From the NCBI GenBank assembly GCA_946480535.1, contig CAMLKA010000012.1, positions 1-24,943 on the forward strand: a stretch of 24,943 nucleotides of DNA. The letters are read 5' to 3'. This document shows, piece by piece, positions 7,119-14,260 of this stretch. The stretch's first letter is position 1; every line of letters begins with the position of its first letter. The stretch comes from an uncultured Candidatus Saccharibacteria bacterium. GTDB taxonomy: Bacteria; Patescibacteria; Saccharimonadia; Saccharimonadales; UBA1547. Made by a program: the position numbers and the translations under genes. The notes below the pieces were generated by a model. That model searched no databases and was not told the origin of the DNA. It worked only from the letters and a program-made list of their open reading frames with translations.

Positions 7119-8663
7119 ATGAAGGCTTCTTCTCGTTTACAAAAAGGGTTCACAATTGTTGAACTGATTATTGTTATTATTGTCATCGGCATTTTAGCGG
7201 CTGTGGTGGCGGTTGGATATAACGGCATTCAACAGAGTGCACGCGATAAATCATTGTTGTCAGATATTGATGGAGTAGAGGCCGAGCTCGCGCGCTATGC
7301 GGTCCAAAATAGCGGCAAGTACGATAGCGACCTCGATTGGGACTCTTCGGTTGGTACTAATTCAAATATTCGATTCACTCCTTCTTCTGGGAATATTCTG
7401 GTTGTTATTGCGAGCGGGCAAGATTACTGTATTCGTGCATATAATCCGAAGTCGAACTTCAAGACGCTCGAGACCGCCCAAAAGAAGGGTACGTGCGTGA
7501 TGAGGTGGGCTTCAGTTGACCCAGGACCATACGAGCACACTTGTGGTGTTCTCACGACAGGAAAGGCGTATTGTTGGGGCACAAACACCTCCCCGGGTGT
7601 ATTTGGAAATGGCGCTTCAGGCAACTCACTTCTTGTACCGTCACCCGTCACTGACACAGGGGTAATGGCTGGCAAGAAAGTTTCGACCATTGGAACGGGT
7701 TATTACTTTGGGTGTGCGCTCACGACTGACGGGCTTCTCTATTGTTGGGGCTCGGGTTCATCCGGCAAACTTGGAAATGGCGGTACCGCGTCTTCTGCAG
7801 TGCCAGTGGCCGTAACGATGTCGGGCGCACTCGCAGGTAAGACTGCAAAGACGCTCACCTTGGGCGACGACCACGCGTGTGTCCTGGCTTCAGACGACCT
7901 TGCTTATTGTTGGGGCTATGCTGGAACGCTTGGAAACGGCACGACAGGTTCATCAAGTTTGCCAGTCCCTGTGACGATGGCCGGTGCACTCGCAGGTAAG
8001 ACGTTCAAGCAGGTTACTTCGTCAAGTGCGTACGCGCACACCTGTGCAATTGCTTCGGATAACCTTGGGTACTGTTGGGGTCAAAATGGAAATGGACAAC
8101 TTGGTAACAGCTCAACTGCAGCGGCAACATCTCCAGTCGCGGTGAATACATCGGGCGCACTAGCCGGTAAGACGCTTCAGAGCATTGCAACAGGAGGGTT
8201 CCTGACTTGTGCCATAGCATCGGATGGCCTGCCATACTGCTGGGGGCGCAACGGCTACTACGGGCAACTAGGTAATAACTCGACTGCCGATTCTTCGGTG
8301 CCAGTTGCCGTAAATACATCGGGCGTTCTTGCAGGTAAGACAATTCGAAAGATGGCGCTCGGAGGGAGTCACACCTGTGTGATTGCTTCTGACGCAAAGG
8401 TTTACTGTTGGGGAATTGGCACTTCTGGTCAGCTTGGTAACGGCTCAACCGCTCAAACACTTGTACCGGTTGCCGTTGACGCTACCGGTGTTCTAGCGGG
8501 AAAGACTATGGTTGATGTTTACGCTGGTGGAAGCATGTCGTGTGCGCGCGATAGTGACGGCGAACTTTATTGTTGGGGCGATGACTGGTATGGTCAGCTT
8601 GGGGATGGTCTGAGCGAAGTCCAGCCAAGCAGGCCGGTGCATATTCCAGGCATGGATATTTAA
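7119..8663 (+). CDS. Type IV prepilin fused to a seven-repeat RCC1-like beta-propeller
   Basis: Surface protein combining a pilin anchor with a propeller. The N-terminus MKASSRLQKGFTIVELI is a class III signal: prepilin peptidase would cut between Gly and Phe, leaving the canonical Glu at +5, followed by a hydrophobic helix. About residues 30-125 are a small pilin-like domain. From about residue 135 to the end there are seven RCC1-type repeats, each with the pattern HTCxI...YCWG followed by GQLGNGS, a Val-Pro-Val-Ala strand and a GVLAGKT linker. Every repeat carries two Cys about 11 residues apart (14 in all), as expected for disulfide-stapled blades outside the membrane. At 514 residues it is far longer than a major pilin (about 150), suggesting a minor or tip pilin or adhesin. 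ATG 7119 is chosen from the -10 box. The ligand is unknown. Confidence 0.88.
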   Translation: MKASSRLQKGFTIVELIIVIIVIGILAAVVAVGYNGIQQSARDKSLLSDIDGVEAELARYAVQNSGKYDSDLDWDSSVGTNSNIRFTPSSGNILVVIASGQDYCIRAYNPKSNFKTLETAQKKGTCVMRWASVDPGPYEHTCGVLTTGKAYCWGTNTSPGVFGNGASGNSLLVPSPVTDTGVMAGKKVSTIGTGYYFGCALTTDGLLYCWGSGSSGKLGNGGTASSAVPVAVTMSGALAGKTAKTLTLGDDHACVLASDDLAYCWGYAGTLGNGTTGSSSLPVPVTMAGALAGKTFKQVTSSSAYAHTCAIASDNLGYCWGQNGNGQLGNSSTAAATSPVAVNTSGALAGKTLQSIATGGFLTCAIASDGLPYCWGRNGYYGQLGNNSTADSSVPVAVNTSGVLAGKTIRKMALGGSHTCVIASDAKVYCWGIGTSGQLGNGSTAQTLVPVAVDATGVLAGKTMVDVYAGGSMSCARDSDGELYCWGDDWYGQLGDGLSEVQPSRPVHIPGMDI

Positions 8664-8682
8664 ACAATTCACAGGGGTCTGC

Positions 8683-8688
8683 TACAAT
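8683..8688 (+). promoter_or_regulatory. -10 box of metG
   Basis: TACAAT ends 8 bases before ATG 8697. A weak -35-like TTAAAC lies 17 bases upstream of it. Confidence 0.7.
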
Positions 8689-8696
8689 AGACCTCA

Positions 8697-10193
8697 ATGG
8701 AACAGATACAAAAGAAGCTTTATATCACGACGGCTATTCCGTATGTAAACGGAACGCCGCATATTGGCAACGCACTGGATTACCTCCTTGCTGATATTTG
8801 GACACGCTACCAAAAACAAAACGGTCACGAAGTTCGCTTCCAGGTAGGAACCGACGAGCACGGAAACAAGATTGCCGCTAAGGCAGCCGAGCAGGGTCTT
8901 GATCCGAAGTCGTATACCGATCAAACCTACGTAAACTTTGAACGTCTCATGCAAAAAGTTGGTGCCGAGTATACCGATTTTGTTCGTACAACTGACGAGC
9001 ATCACGTGCAGGCTGTTCAGTATATTTGGAAGCAATTAAAGCCGTATATTTATAAAAGTACCTACAGTGGTTGGTACTGTATGGGGCACGAAGCGTTCTT
9101 CACTGATAAGGAAGTGCAAGCGACGGGCGGTGTTTGTCCTGACCACCAAGCGCCGTATCAGCAGGTGAGTGAAGAAAACTATTTCTTTAAAACCAGTGCA
9201 TTTACCGACAAAATCAAAGAGGCGATTAATAACGGAACAATGGAAATTGTACCTGAATTCCGAAAGAATGAGTTCCTCGAGCTTATTAAAGATGGCATTG
9301 TAGACGTCAGTGTATCTCGTCCAAAGAAGAGCTTGACGTGGGGTATTCCAGTGCCCGACGACCCAGAGCAAATTATGTATGTCTGGCTCGATGCACTTGC
9401 AAACTACATTACCGTTATCGGCTACCCTGATCGCACCGAAGAATACAAGGCGTTCTGGCCTGCTGATGTAGAAGTTATCGGAAAAGACATCCTCCGCTTC
9501 CACGCAGGTATTTGGCCGGCGATGCTGCTTGGTATTGGCCTGCAACTCCCTAAAAAGCTTCTTGTGCACGGATTTATTAATATTGGTGGTGCCAAGATTA
9601 GCAAGTCGGTTGGGAATGGTATTGATCCAAACGAAATTATCGATCAGTATGGCCTCGACGCTTTCCGTTATTTCTTCTCACGTCACATTCCAACCCTTGA
9701 TGACGGCGACTTTACTTGGGAGAAATTTGAAAATGCCTATAATGGCGAACTTGGAAACGACCTTGGTAATTTGATTCAACGCGTCTCGGGTATGATTACA
9801 CGCTACCAAGCGGGTGTTATTGGCCAGTCTGAGCAAACCGAACACGACATGACGCTCTATCACCAAGCAATGGAAAACCTTGAATTTAACAAGGCTATTG
9901 ATGAAGTGTGGAATATGGTTCGCAGCCTCAACCAATACATCGACAACGTGAAGCCATGGGAAATTGCCAAGAATATTGGTAAGGATGCAGAAGCCGAACC
10001 GCACCTTGCGGAAGTACTCGCGCACTGTGCGGGTGCTCTCGTGCAAATTGGCGATTTACTATATCCATTTATGCCAGGAACCGCTCAGGCGATTCACGCA
10101 ACTTTTGAATCAGGAGTTGTTCGTCCACTCGAGACGGTATTATTCCCAAAGAAGTACATACACACGCCTGATCCGCGTGCTCCAAAGCAATAA
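8697..10193 (+). CDS. metG: Methionyl-tRNA synthetase
   Basis: Class I synthetase charging tRNA-Met. The ATP-binding HIGH signature is HIGN at residues 22-25 (PHIGNAL) and the KMSKS loop is KISKS near residue 300. The connective peptide has a zinc knuckle with YCMGHE and CPDH, so two CxxH pairs where many bacterial enzymes show CxxC plus CxxH. The C-terminal helical anticodon-binding domain is present. The protein stops at 498 residues without the extra OB-fold dimerisation domain, as is common for short bacterial forms. ATG 8697 is fixed by the -10 box 8 bases upstream. It converges with the pilin gene on the other strand, the stops being only 13 bases apart, and no hairpin terminator is visible between them. 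Confidence 0.96.
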   Translation: MEQIQKKLYITTAIPYVNGTPHIGNALDYLLADIWTRYQKQNGHEVRFQVGTDEHGNKIAAKAAEQGLDPKSYTDQTYVNFERLMQKVGAEYTDFVRTTDEHHVQAVQYIWKQLKPYIYKSTYSGWYCMGHEAFFTDKEVQATGGVCPDHQAPYQQVSEENYFFKTSAFTDKIKEAINNGTMEIVPEFRKNEFLELIKDGIVDVSVSRPKKSLTWGIPVPDDPEQIMYVWLDALANYITVIGYPDRTEEYKAFWPADVEVIGKDILRFHAGIWPAMLLGIGLQLPKKLLVHGFINIGGAKISKSVGNGIDPNEIIDQYGLDAFRYFFSRHIPTLDDGDFTWEKFENAYNGELGNDLGNLIQRVSGMITRYQAGVIGQSEQTEHDMTLYHQAMENLEFNKAIDEVWNMVRSLNQYIDNVKPWEIAKNIGKDAEAEPHLAEVLAHCAGALVQIGDLLYPFMPGTAQAIHATFESGVVRPLETVLFPKKYIHTPDPRAPKQ

Positions 10194-10206
10194 GTCATTG
10201 TTTCTA

Positions 10207-10941
10207 TCAAGGATAGTGAAGCTCTGGGTCGTCTGGGCACGGCCCGGCTTGAATTCGTTCGTCGGTGTTTGTGACGTGGAATACAATATCTGCGTACTTT
10301 GGTGACGTGCCCTGGAGGCAATATTTGGTTGCGTTGCTGGTTGCGGTAAAGTTCGTCGGAGGAGGGAGTGCGACGGTTTCGCCGGAGACGGCGAGCGGCC
10401 AGGTGCCACCTTGTTGCTGGAAGATATTAAGGATATTTTGTCGAGCAGTGTCACACGCGGGGCCACAGGTAAGGTCGAAGTCGGCAAGCGTAACAGTCGG
10501 GCCTTTTAGTACGATATTGCTTGATTGCTGACCGCTGACGTGGACGTTTTTGCCGGCTAGACTGCAGGCCGTATTGTAGGTGGTGCCGCCGTCAGTGATG
10601 GGCATGTAGGCATTGCAGGCGAAAAGAAGAAGCTGGACATTCTCTTCAGTTGAGAGATTTTCATAGGTTGGTACGCCCGGTGCGTTTGTCCAAAGTGCGA
10701 GGGCGACGTTTGGCGAGCCGGCGTAATCCATACCCGCGAGGTTTGGTGGATAACCATTATTAAAATTCTTAAAATTACGAAGGCCAATAGCACCTTGGGT
10801 AACGTCACTTTGTACAGAGCTCACTGCCACACTGCGCTGCCAGGTGCCGTACCCCACAACGAGAATACTGAACATGATAGCTAAAACAGTAACCACAATA
10901 ATGATTTCAACCATGGTGTAGCCGGCATTTCTGTAACGCAT
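10207..10941 (-). CDS. Type IV prepilin-like protein
   Basis: The 244-residue product starts MRYRNAGYTMVEIIIVV: a short basic leader, Gly before an aromatic residue, Glu at +5 and a hydrophobic helix of about 22 residues, which are the signs of prepilin peptidase processing. The rest is a globular exported domain without recognised similarity. It has six Cys (FACN, NTAC, LTCG, PACD, KYCL, GPCP), enough for three disulfides. It is the only minus-strand gene in the first 17 kb and sits head-to-head with tatD. It probably works with the RCC1-pilin as a minor pilin; the assembly ATPase and platform genes are not in this window. No perfect -10 box; TAAACT about 9 bases upstream of the start is a weak candidate. 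Confidence 0.85.
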   Translation of the reverse strand: MRYRNAGYTMVEIIIVVTVLAIMFSILVVGYGTWQRSVAVSSVQSDVTQGAIGLRNFKNFNNGYPPNLAGMDYAGSPNVALALWTNAPGVPTYENLSTEENVQLLLFACNAYMPITDGGTTYNTACSLAGKNVHVSGQQSSNIVLKGPTVTLADFDLTCGPACDTARQNILNIFQQQGGTWPLAVSGETVALPPPTNFTATSNATKYCLQGTSPKYADIVFHVTNTDERIQAGPCPDDPELHYP

Positions 10942-10987
10942 GTTATTCCAAGTTTACCATGAGCGGAATCAGATGATAGACTTAAGT

Positions 10988-11737
10988 ATGCTTATTGATA
11001 CCCACTGCCATATCCACGAATCGTACGAACTTCCAATATCTGAGGTCCTTGAGCGTGCGCATGAGCAGGGAATAGAGGGAATGATCTGCGTCGGGACGAG
11101 TGAGGAGAGCTCGCGACAGGCGATTGCATTTGCCGACGCTCACAAGGAGGCTTTCGCCTCAATTGGGGTGCATCCTCACGATACAAGTGACGGGTATGGG
11201 GCCATTGCCGAACTAGCGGGGAGCTCGGAAAAGCTGATTGCGGTTGGTGAGATTGGACTCGACTATTTCTATACGCACAGTCCGAAAGAAGTGCAAATCG
11301 AAGCGCTGAGGGTTCAAATTGAGGTCGCGCTAAAGCATGATTTGCCTATTATTTTCCATGTTCGCGAGGCGTTTGATGATTTTTGGCCGATTTTTGATGA
11401 ATATGAAGGCATTCGTGGGGTGCTTCATAGTTTTACCGATTCGAAAGAGAATATGGAGAAGGCAATTGCAAAAGGGTTGTATATTGGCGTTAATGGTATC
11501 AGCACGTTTACAAAAGATGAGGCTCAGAAGGCCATGTTTGACGCCGTCCCGCTCGACCGTGTCCTCTTTGAAACGGACGCTCCTTTCTTGACACCTACCC
11601 CATATCGTGGTAAAATCAACGAGCCCGCTTATGTGAGGATTGTGGCAGACTATCACGCCAGCCGCCGAGGCATTTCTTATGAAGAAATTGCCGGAGCATC
11701 CACACAGAATGCTCGCGCACTATTTCGCTTGAAATAG
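10988..11737 (+). CDS. tatD: TatD-family metal-dependent DNase
   Basis: Amidohydrolase-fold nuclease acting on DNA ends; about 249 residues. Metal and active-site motifs are in order: DTHCHIH at the N-terminus, GVHPH, VGEIGLDY with the metal-bridging Glu, FHVREA, VLHSFTD and ETDAPFLTPTPYRG. The start is uncertain: ATG 10988 gives the family's usual MLIDTHCH beginning, ATG 10973 would add MIDLS, and the open frame back to 10940 overlaps the divergent pilin gene and is unlikely. In Firmicutes and Actinobacteria tatD lies between metG and yabE/rpfB-ksgA; here all these genes are within 8 kb of each other. A small hairpin (CTATTTC/GAAATAG) overlaps the stop codon. Confidence 0.94.
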   Translation: MLIDTHCHIHESYELPISEVLERAHEQGIEGMICVGTSEESSRQAIAFADAHKEAFASIGVHPHDTSDGYGAIAELAGSSEKLIAVGEIGLDYFYTHSPKEVQIEALRVQIEVALKHDLPIIFHVREAFDDFWPIFDEYEGIRGVLHSFTDSKENMEKAIAKGLYIGVNGISTFTKDEAQKAMFDAVPLDRVLFETDAPFLTPTPYRGKINEPAYVRIVADYHASRRGISYEEIAGASTQNARALFRLK

Positions 11738-11771
11738 CGCAGTCTTACACCAACACGAACCTGAAATAAAT

Positions 11772-11787
11772 CCGAAAAATCGGTTTT
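11772..11787 (+). terminator. Weak intrinsic terminator just before the next start codon
   Basis: CCGA/TCGG stem of 4 pairs with an AAAA loop, followed by six T. It ends a few bases before ATG 11793. The short stem makes it weak; it may end the tatD transcript or act as an attenuator. Confidence 0.4.
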
Positions 11788-11792
11788 TTAAC

Positions 11793-12479
11793 ATGGATAA
11801 GAGTCAATACCAGACACCACAGACGGTTTATAATACTGAAGCTTACTCAATCATCGAGCAGAGCGCTGTTCAAAATACTCCTGAAAAAATCCATGCACCA
11901 TTTCAGTTCGTCAAAGATCTCGAAGATATTCTTGATTCATGCCACGAAACCGCCGAGGCACTCGAGCAAAAAAACGGTCGAGAAATCAAGTTTAAATACG
12001 TCCCCGTTACCTTTATTCGAGCCGCTCGCTCGCATGAAGAAATTCTTGAAGAGCAACTGAACGCTGAGCGTATTGTCAGTATGGATCTTTTCCGCGACAA
12101 GGGACGGTTTTGTGCCCACTATGGCGGTAAAATTCAAACTCAGTACTCGACACCTGAGGTTGGACACTGGTATATCGAAGAAATGGTAAATGGAAAGCCA
12201 GGTACTGGCCCAGTTACTCATATTGAAACCCATAAAGACCACGTTAAGAAATTCGATCACCAGGGTCGTCGCGTACCAATGACTATTAGTGACATTGAGG
12301 TTTTTGCTCCCTTAACCTATCACTACACCAGCGAAGTGATGGACCAGCTATATCCTTTCGACAGGGACCGTGCTGACATTATTCTTGACGGCGTTGATTT
12401 TCCTGACAACGTTGCCATGCTTCTTCCGCCCGAACACCACGACTACGGATACCAAATGAGCGATAAGCGCGCAGCGTAA
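11793..12479 (+). CDS. Unknown 228-residue cytoplasmic protein
   Basis: I do not recognise this protein. It has no signal peptide or membrane segment, is rich in His, Asp, Glu and Tyr, and appears soluble. Possible landmarks are an IKFKYVPVTFIRAARSHEE segment (residues 70-88), HWYIEEM, THIETHKDH (a His-rich stretch) and a C-terminal DRADIILDGVDFPDN. No nucleotide-binding or catalytic signature is obvious. It is preceded by a T-rich hairpin and followed 28 bases later by the cysteine desulfurase, which has its own promoter, so it is probably monocistronic. Its own promoter is not evident. Codon use is like the neighbours, with no sign of recent transfer. Confidence 0.8.
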   Translation: MDKSQYQTPQTVYNTEAYSIIEQSAVQNTPEKIHAPFQFVKDLEDILDSCHETAEALEQKNGREIKFKYVPVTFIRAARSHEEILEEQLNAERIVSMDLFRDKGRFCAHYGGKIQTQYSTPEVGHWYIEEMVNGKPGTGPVTHIETHKDHVKKFDHQGRRVPMTISDIEVFAPLTYHYTSEVMDQLYPFDRDRADIILDGVDFPDNVAMLLPPEHHDYGYQMSDKRAA

Positions 12480-12493
12480 GCGCTTTGGTACGG

Positions 12494-12499
12494 TATAAT
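12494..12499 (+). promoter_or_regulatory. -10 box of the cysteine desulfurase operon
   Basis: TATAAT whose last bases overlap a spurious ATG at 12498. It lies 7 bases before GTG 12507, which is therefore the better start. Confidence 0.72.
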
Positions 12500-12506
12500 G
12501 GGTAGT

Positions 12507-13661
12507 GTGAACGACGAGGTTATCTATCTTGACCACGCAGCGGCAACTCCTGTTGACGCAAAGGTGTTGGCGGCTATGCAGCCGTTTTTTTCTGATAGCT
12601 TCTATAACCCTTCGGCACCTTATGCACCTGCGGTAAAAGTGCGTCGTGAATACGAGGCGGCAAAGCAAGTGATTGCCCGTGCAATTGGCGCAAAGTCTGA
12701 CGATCTTGTCATGACAGCTGGTGCTACCGAATCAATTAACCTGGCGTTTGCCAGTGTTACCGGACACGTTATTACTTCGAATATTGAGCATCATGCAGTG
12801 CTTGCGGCTGCGCGGCGGCACGAAGCAACGTTTGTTGAGGCTGACGAAAGGGGCATTGTTTCAGCTGAAAAAATTAAAGCAGCCCTTACTTCTGAAACGC
12901 AGTTGGTAAGTATTGCGCTGGCAAACAACGAGCTTGGTACCATTCAACCACTTCGCGATATTGCCGAGGTGGTGCGTCATGAACGAGAGCGACGCCTTGC
13001 GGCGGGCGACCATACGCCTCTCTATCTACATTCTGACGCCTCACAGGGTGTTGGCCAACTTGATGTGAATGTTGCACGGCTTGGTGTCGACCTTTTGACA
13101 CTGAACGCTGCAAAAGTCTATGGTCCAAAGCAAGTGGGGCTTTTGTGGGCTGCTTCGTCGGTTGTACTCGAGCCAACCATCGTTGGTGGAGGTCAGGAGC
13201 GCGGGCTTCGAAGTGGCACCGAGAACGTTGCCGGAGTCATTGGATTTGCTAAGGCTATGGAGCTTGCAAGCGATCACCGCAAGTTTGAGGCTGACCGCCT
13301 TCATGCGCTTCGCGATAGTCTTCAGGCAAAACTCACCGACGCTTTTCCAGAAGCGGTCCTTTCGGGTAACTTGAAGCACCGCCTTGCCGGGCACCTTCAT
13401 GTGTCATTCCCTGGGCTTGATGCCGAGCGTGTATTGTTTGCGCTCGAAATGCGCGGCGTACTGGTTGCAACGGGAAGCGCCTGCGCGGCAAATAAAGGCA
13501 CGCGCTCGCACGTGCTTACTGCAATTGGGCTTGCCCCTGAGGTTGCCGATGGAAGTTTACGTCTGACATTGGGCCACCTTTCAACCGAAGCGAACATTGC
13601 TCGTGCCGGTGACATTTTAATTGAAGAAATCCGAAAAGAATACGAGCGGAGCGCGCGATGA
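12507..13661 (+). CDS. Cysteine desulfurase (NifS/IscS family)
   Basis: PLP enzyme releasing sulfur from cysteine as an enzyme persulfide; here probably the sulfur donor for MnmA two genes downstream. VIYLDHAAATPVD is the standard N-terminus, followed by TAGATESIN, NIEHHAV, HSDASQGVGQ, the PLP-lysine region NAAKVYGPKQVG (about residue 203) and the active-site loop GSACAANKGTRSH (Cys near 326). The residue before the PLP Lys is Ala, where IscS/NifS proteins normally have His. About 384 residues, normal length. The start is GTG 12507: the in-frame ATG at 12498 lies inside the TATAAT box. The stop overlaps the next ATG by 4 bases. IscS, NifS or SufS subtype cannot be settled from sequence alone, and no scaffold gene is nearby. 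Confidence 0.93.
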   Translation: MNDEVIYLDHAAATPVDAKVLAAMQPFFSDSFYNPSAPYAPAVKVRREYEAAKQVIARAIGAKSDDLVMTAGATESINLAFASVTGHVITSNIEHHAVLAAARRHEATFVEADERGIVSAEKIKAALTSETQLVSIALANNELGTIQPLRDIAEVVRHERERRLAAGDHTPLYLHSDASQGVGQLDVNVARLGVDLLTLNAAKVYGPKQVGLLWAASSVVLEPTIVGGGQERGLRSGTENVAGVIGFAKAMELASDHRKFEADRLHALRDSLQAKLTDAFPEAVLSGNLKHRLAGHLHVSFPGLDAERVLFALEMRGVLVATGSACAANKGTRSHVLTAIGLAPEVADGSLRLTLGHLSTEANIARAGDILIEEIRKEYERSAR

Positions 13662-14260
13662 TTAAATGGCTGTTTATTATTCCTGCTTTGATTATTGCGC
13701 TGATTATTGGCCTTAGTATTTATTTGCAGCCAAATAGTTTTCTTGGATGTGCTGAAACGCCTGTAGTTGATACGAATTGTGATAAAGCCGACGCGATTGT
13801 TGTGGTGAGTGGCGGCGATACTGCGGCGCGGACCGCAGCTGGCATTAACCTGTACAAGCAGGGCTGGGCAGATTATCTGGTACTTTCAGGAGCTGCGCTT
13901 GATAAGTCTGGTCCAAGTAATGCCGAGGCAATGAGGCAGCAAGCTCAGGCATCGGGTGTTCCGGAGTATGCAATTTTGGTAGATGAAGATGCTGCTAATA
14001 CGCAGCAAAATGCCGAGAACACACAATCGATTATTAAAGATCGTGAATTCGAAGATATCATTTTGGTAACATCGGGCTATCACCAGCGCCGAGCGAGTCT
14101 TGAGTTTAATAAACTTGCCAACGGCGTCACTATTCGTAATTATCCTGTTATGAACGATAGCGATTGGAACTGGCTATGGTGGGCAACGCCTCGTGGCTGG
14201 TGGCTAGCCGGCGGTGAAGTCGCAAAAATTATTGCTTTCTACCTTGGAGTGAGTTCATGA
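13658..14260 (+). CDS. YdcF/ElyC-type membrane-anchored DUF218 protein
   Basis: 200 residues. An N-terminal hydrophobic segment (about residues 3-23) anchors a DUF218 domain outside or facing the membrane. Typical DUF218 blocks are ADAIVVVSGGDTA, GWADYLVLSG, GPSNAEAMR, ANTQQNAENT and ILVTSGYHQRRA. Family members such as ElyC and SanA affect envelope and peptidoglycan precursor homeostasis, while YdcF binds SAM in vitro; no reaction is certain here. It overlaps the cysteine desulfurase stop and the mnmA start by 4 bases each, so it is translationally coupled inside a sulfur-transfer operon without an obvious functional reason. Confidence 0.88.
   Translation: MIKWLFIIPALIIALIIGLSIYLQPNSFLGCAETPVVDTNCDKADAIVVVSGGDTAARTAAGINLYKQGWADYLVLSGAALDKSGPSNAEAMRQQAQASGVPEYAILVDEDAANTQQNAENTQSIIKDREFEDIILVTSGYHQRRASLEFNKLANGVTIRNYPVMNDSDWNWLWWATPRGWWLAGGEVAKIIAFYLGVSS

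Noticed and set aside
7530..8640. Tandem DNA repeats in the RCC1 region as a repeat or CRISPR-like array
   Set aside because: The periodicity is at protein level (about 50 residues per RCC1 repeat) with diverged DNA; there are no identical short repeats with unique spacers.
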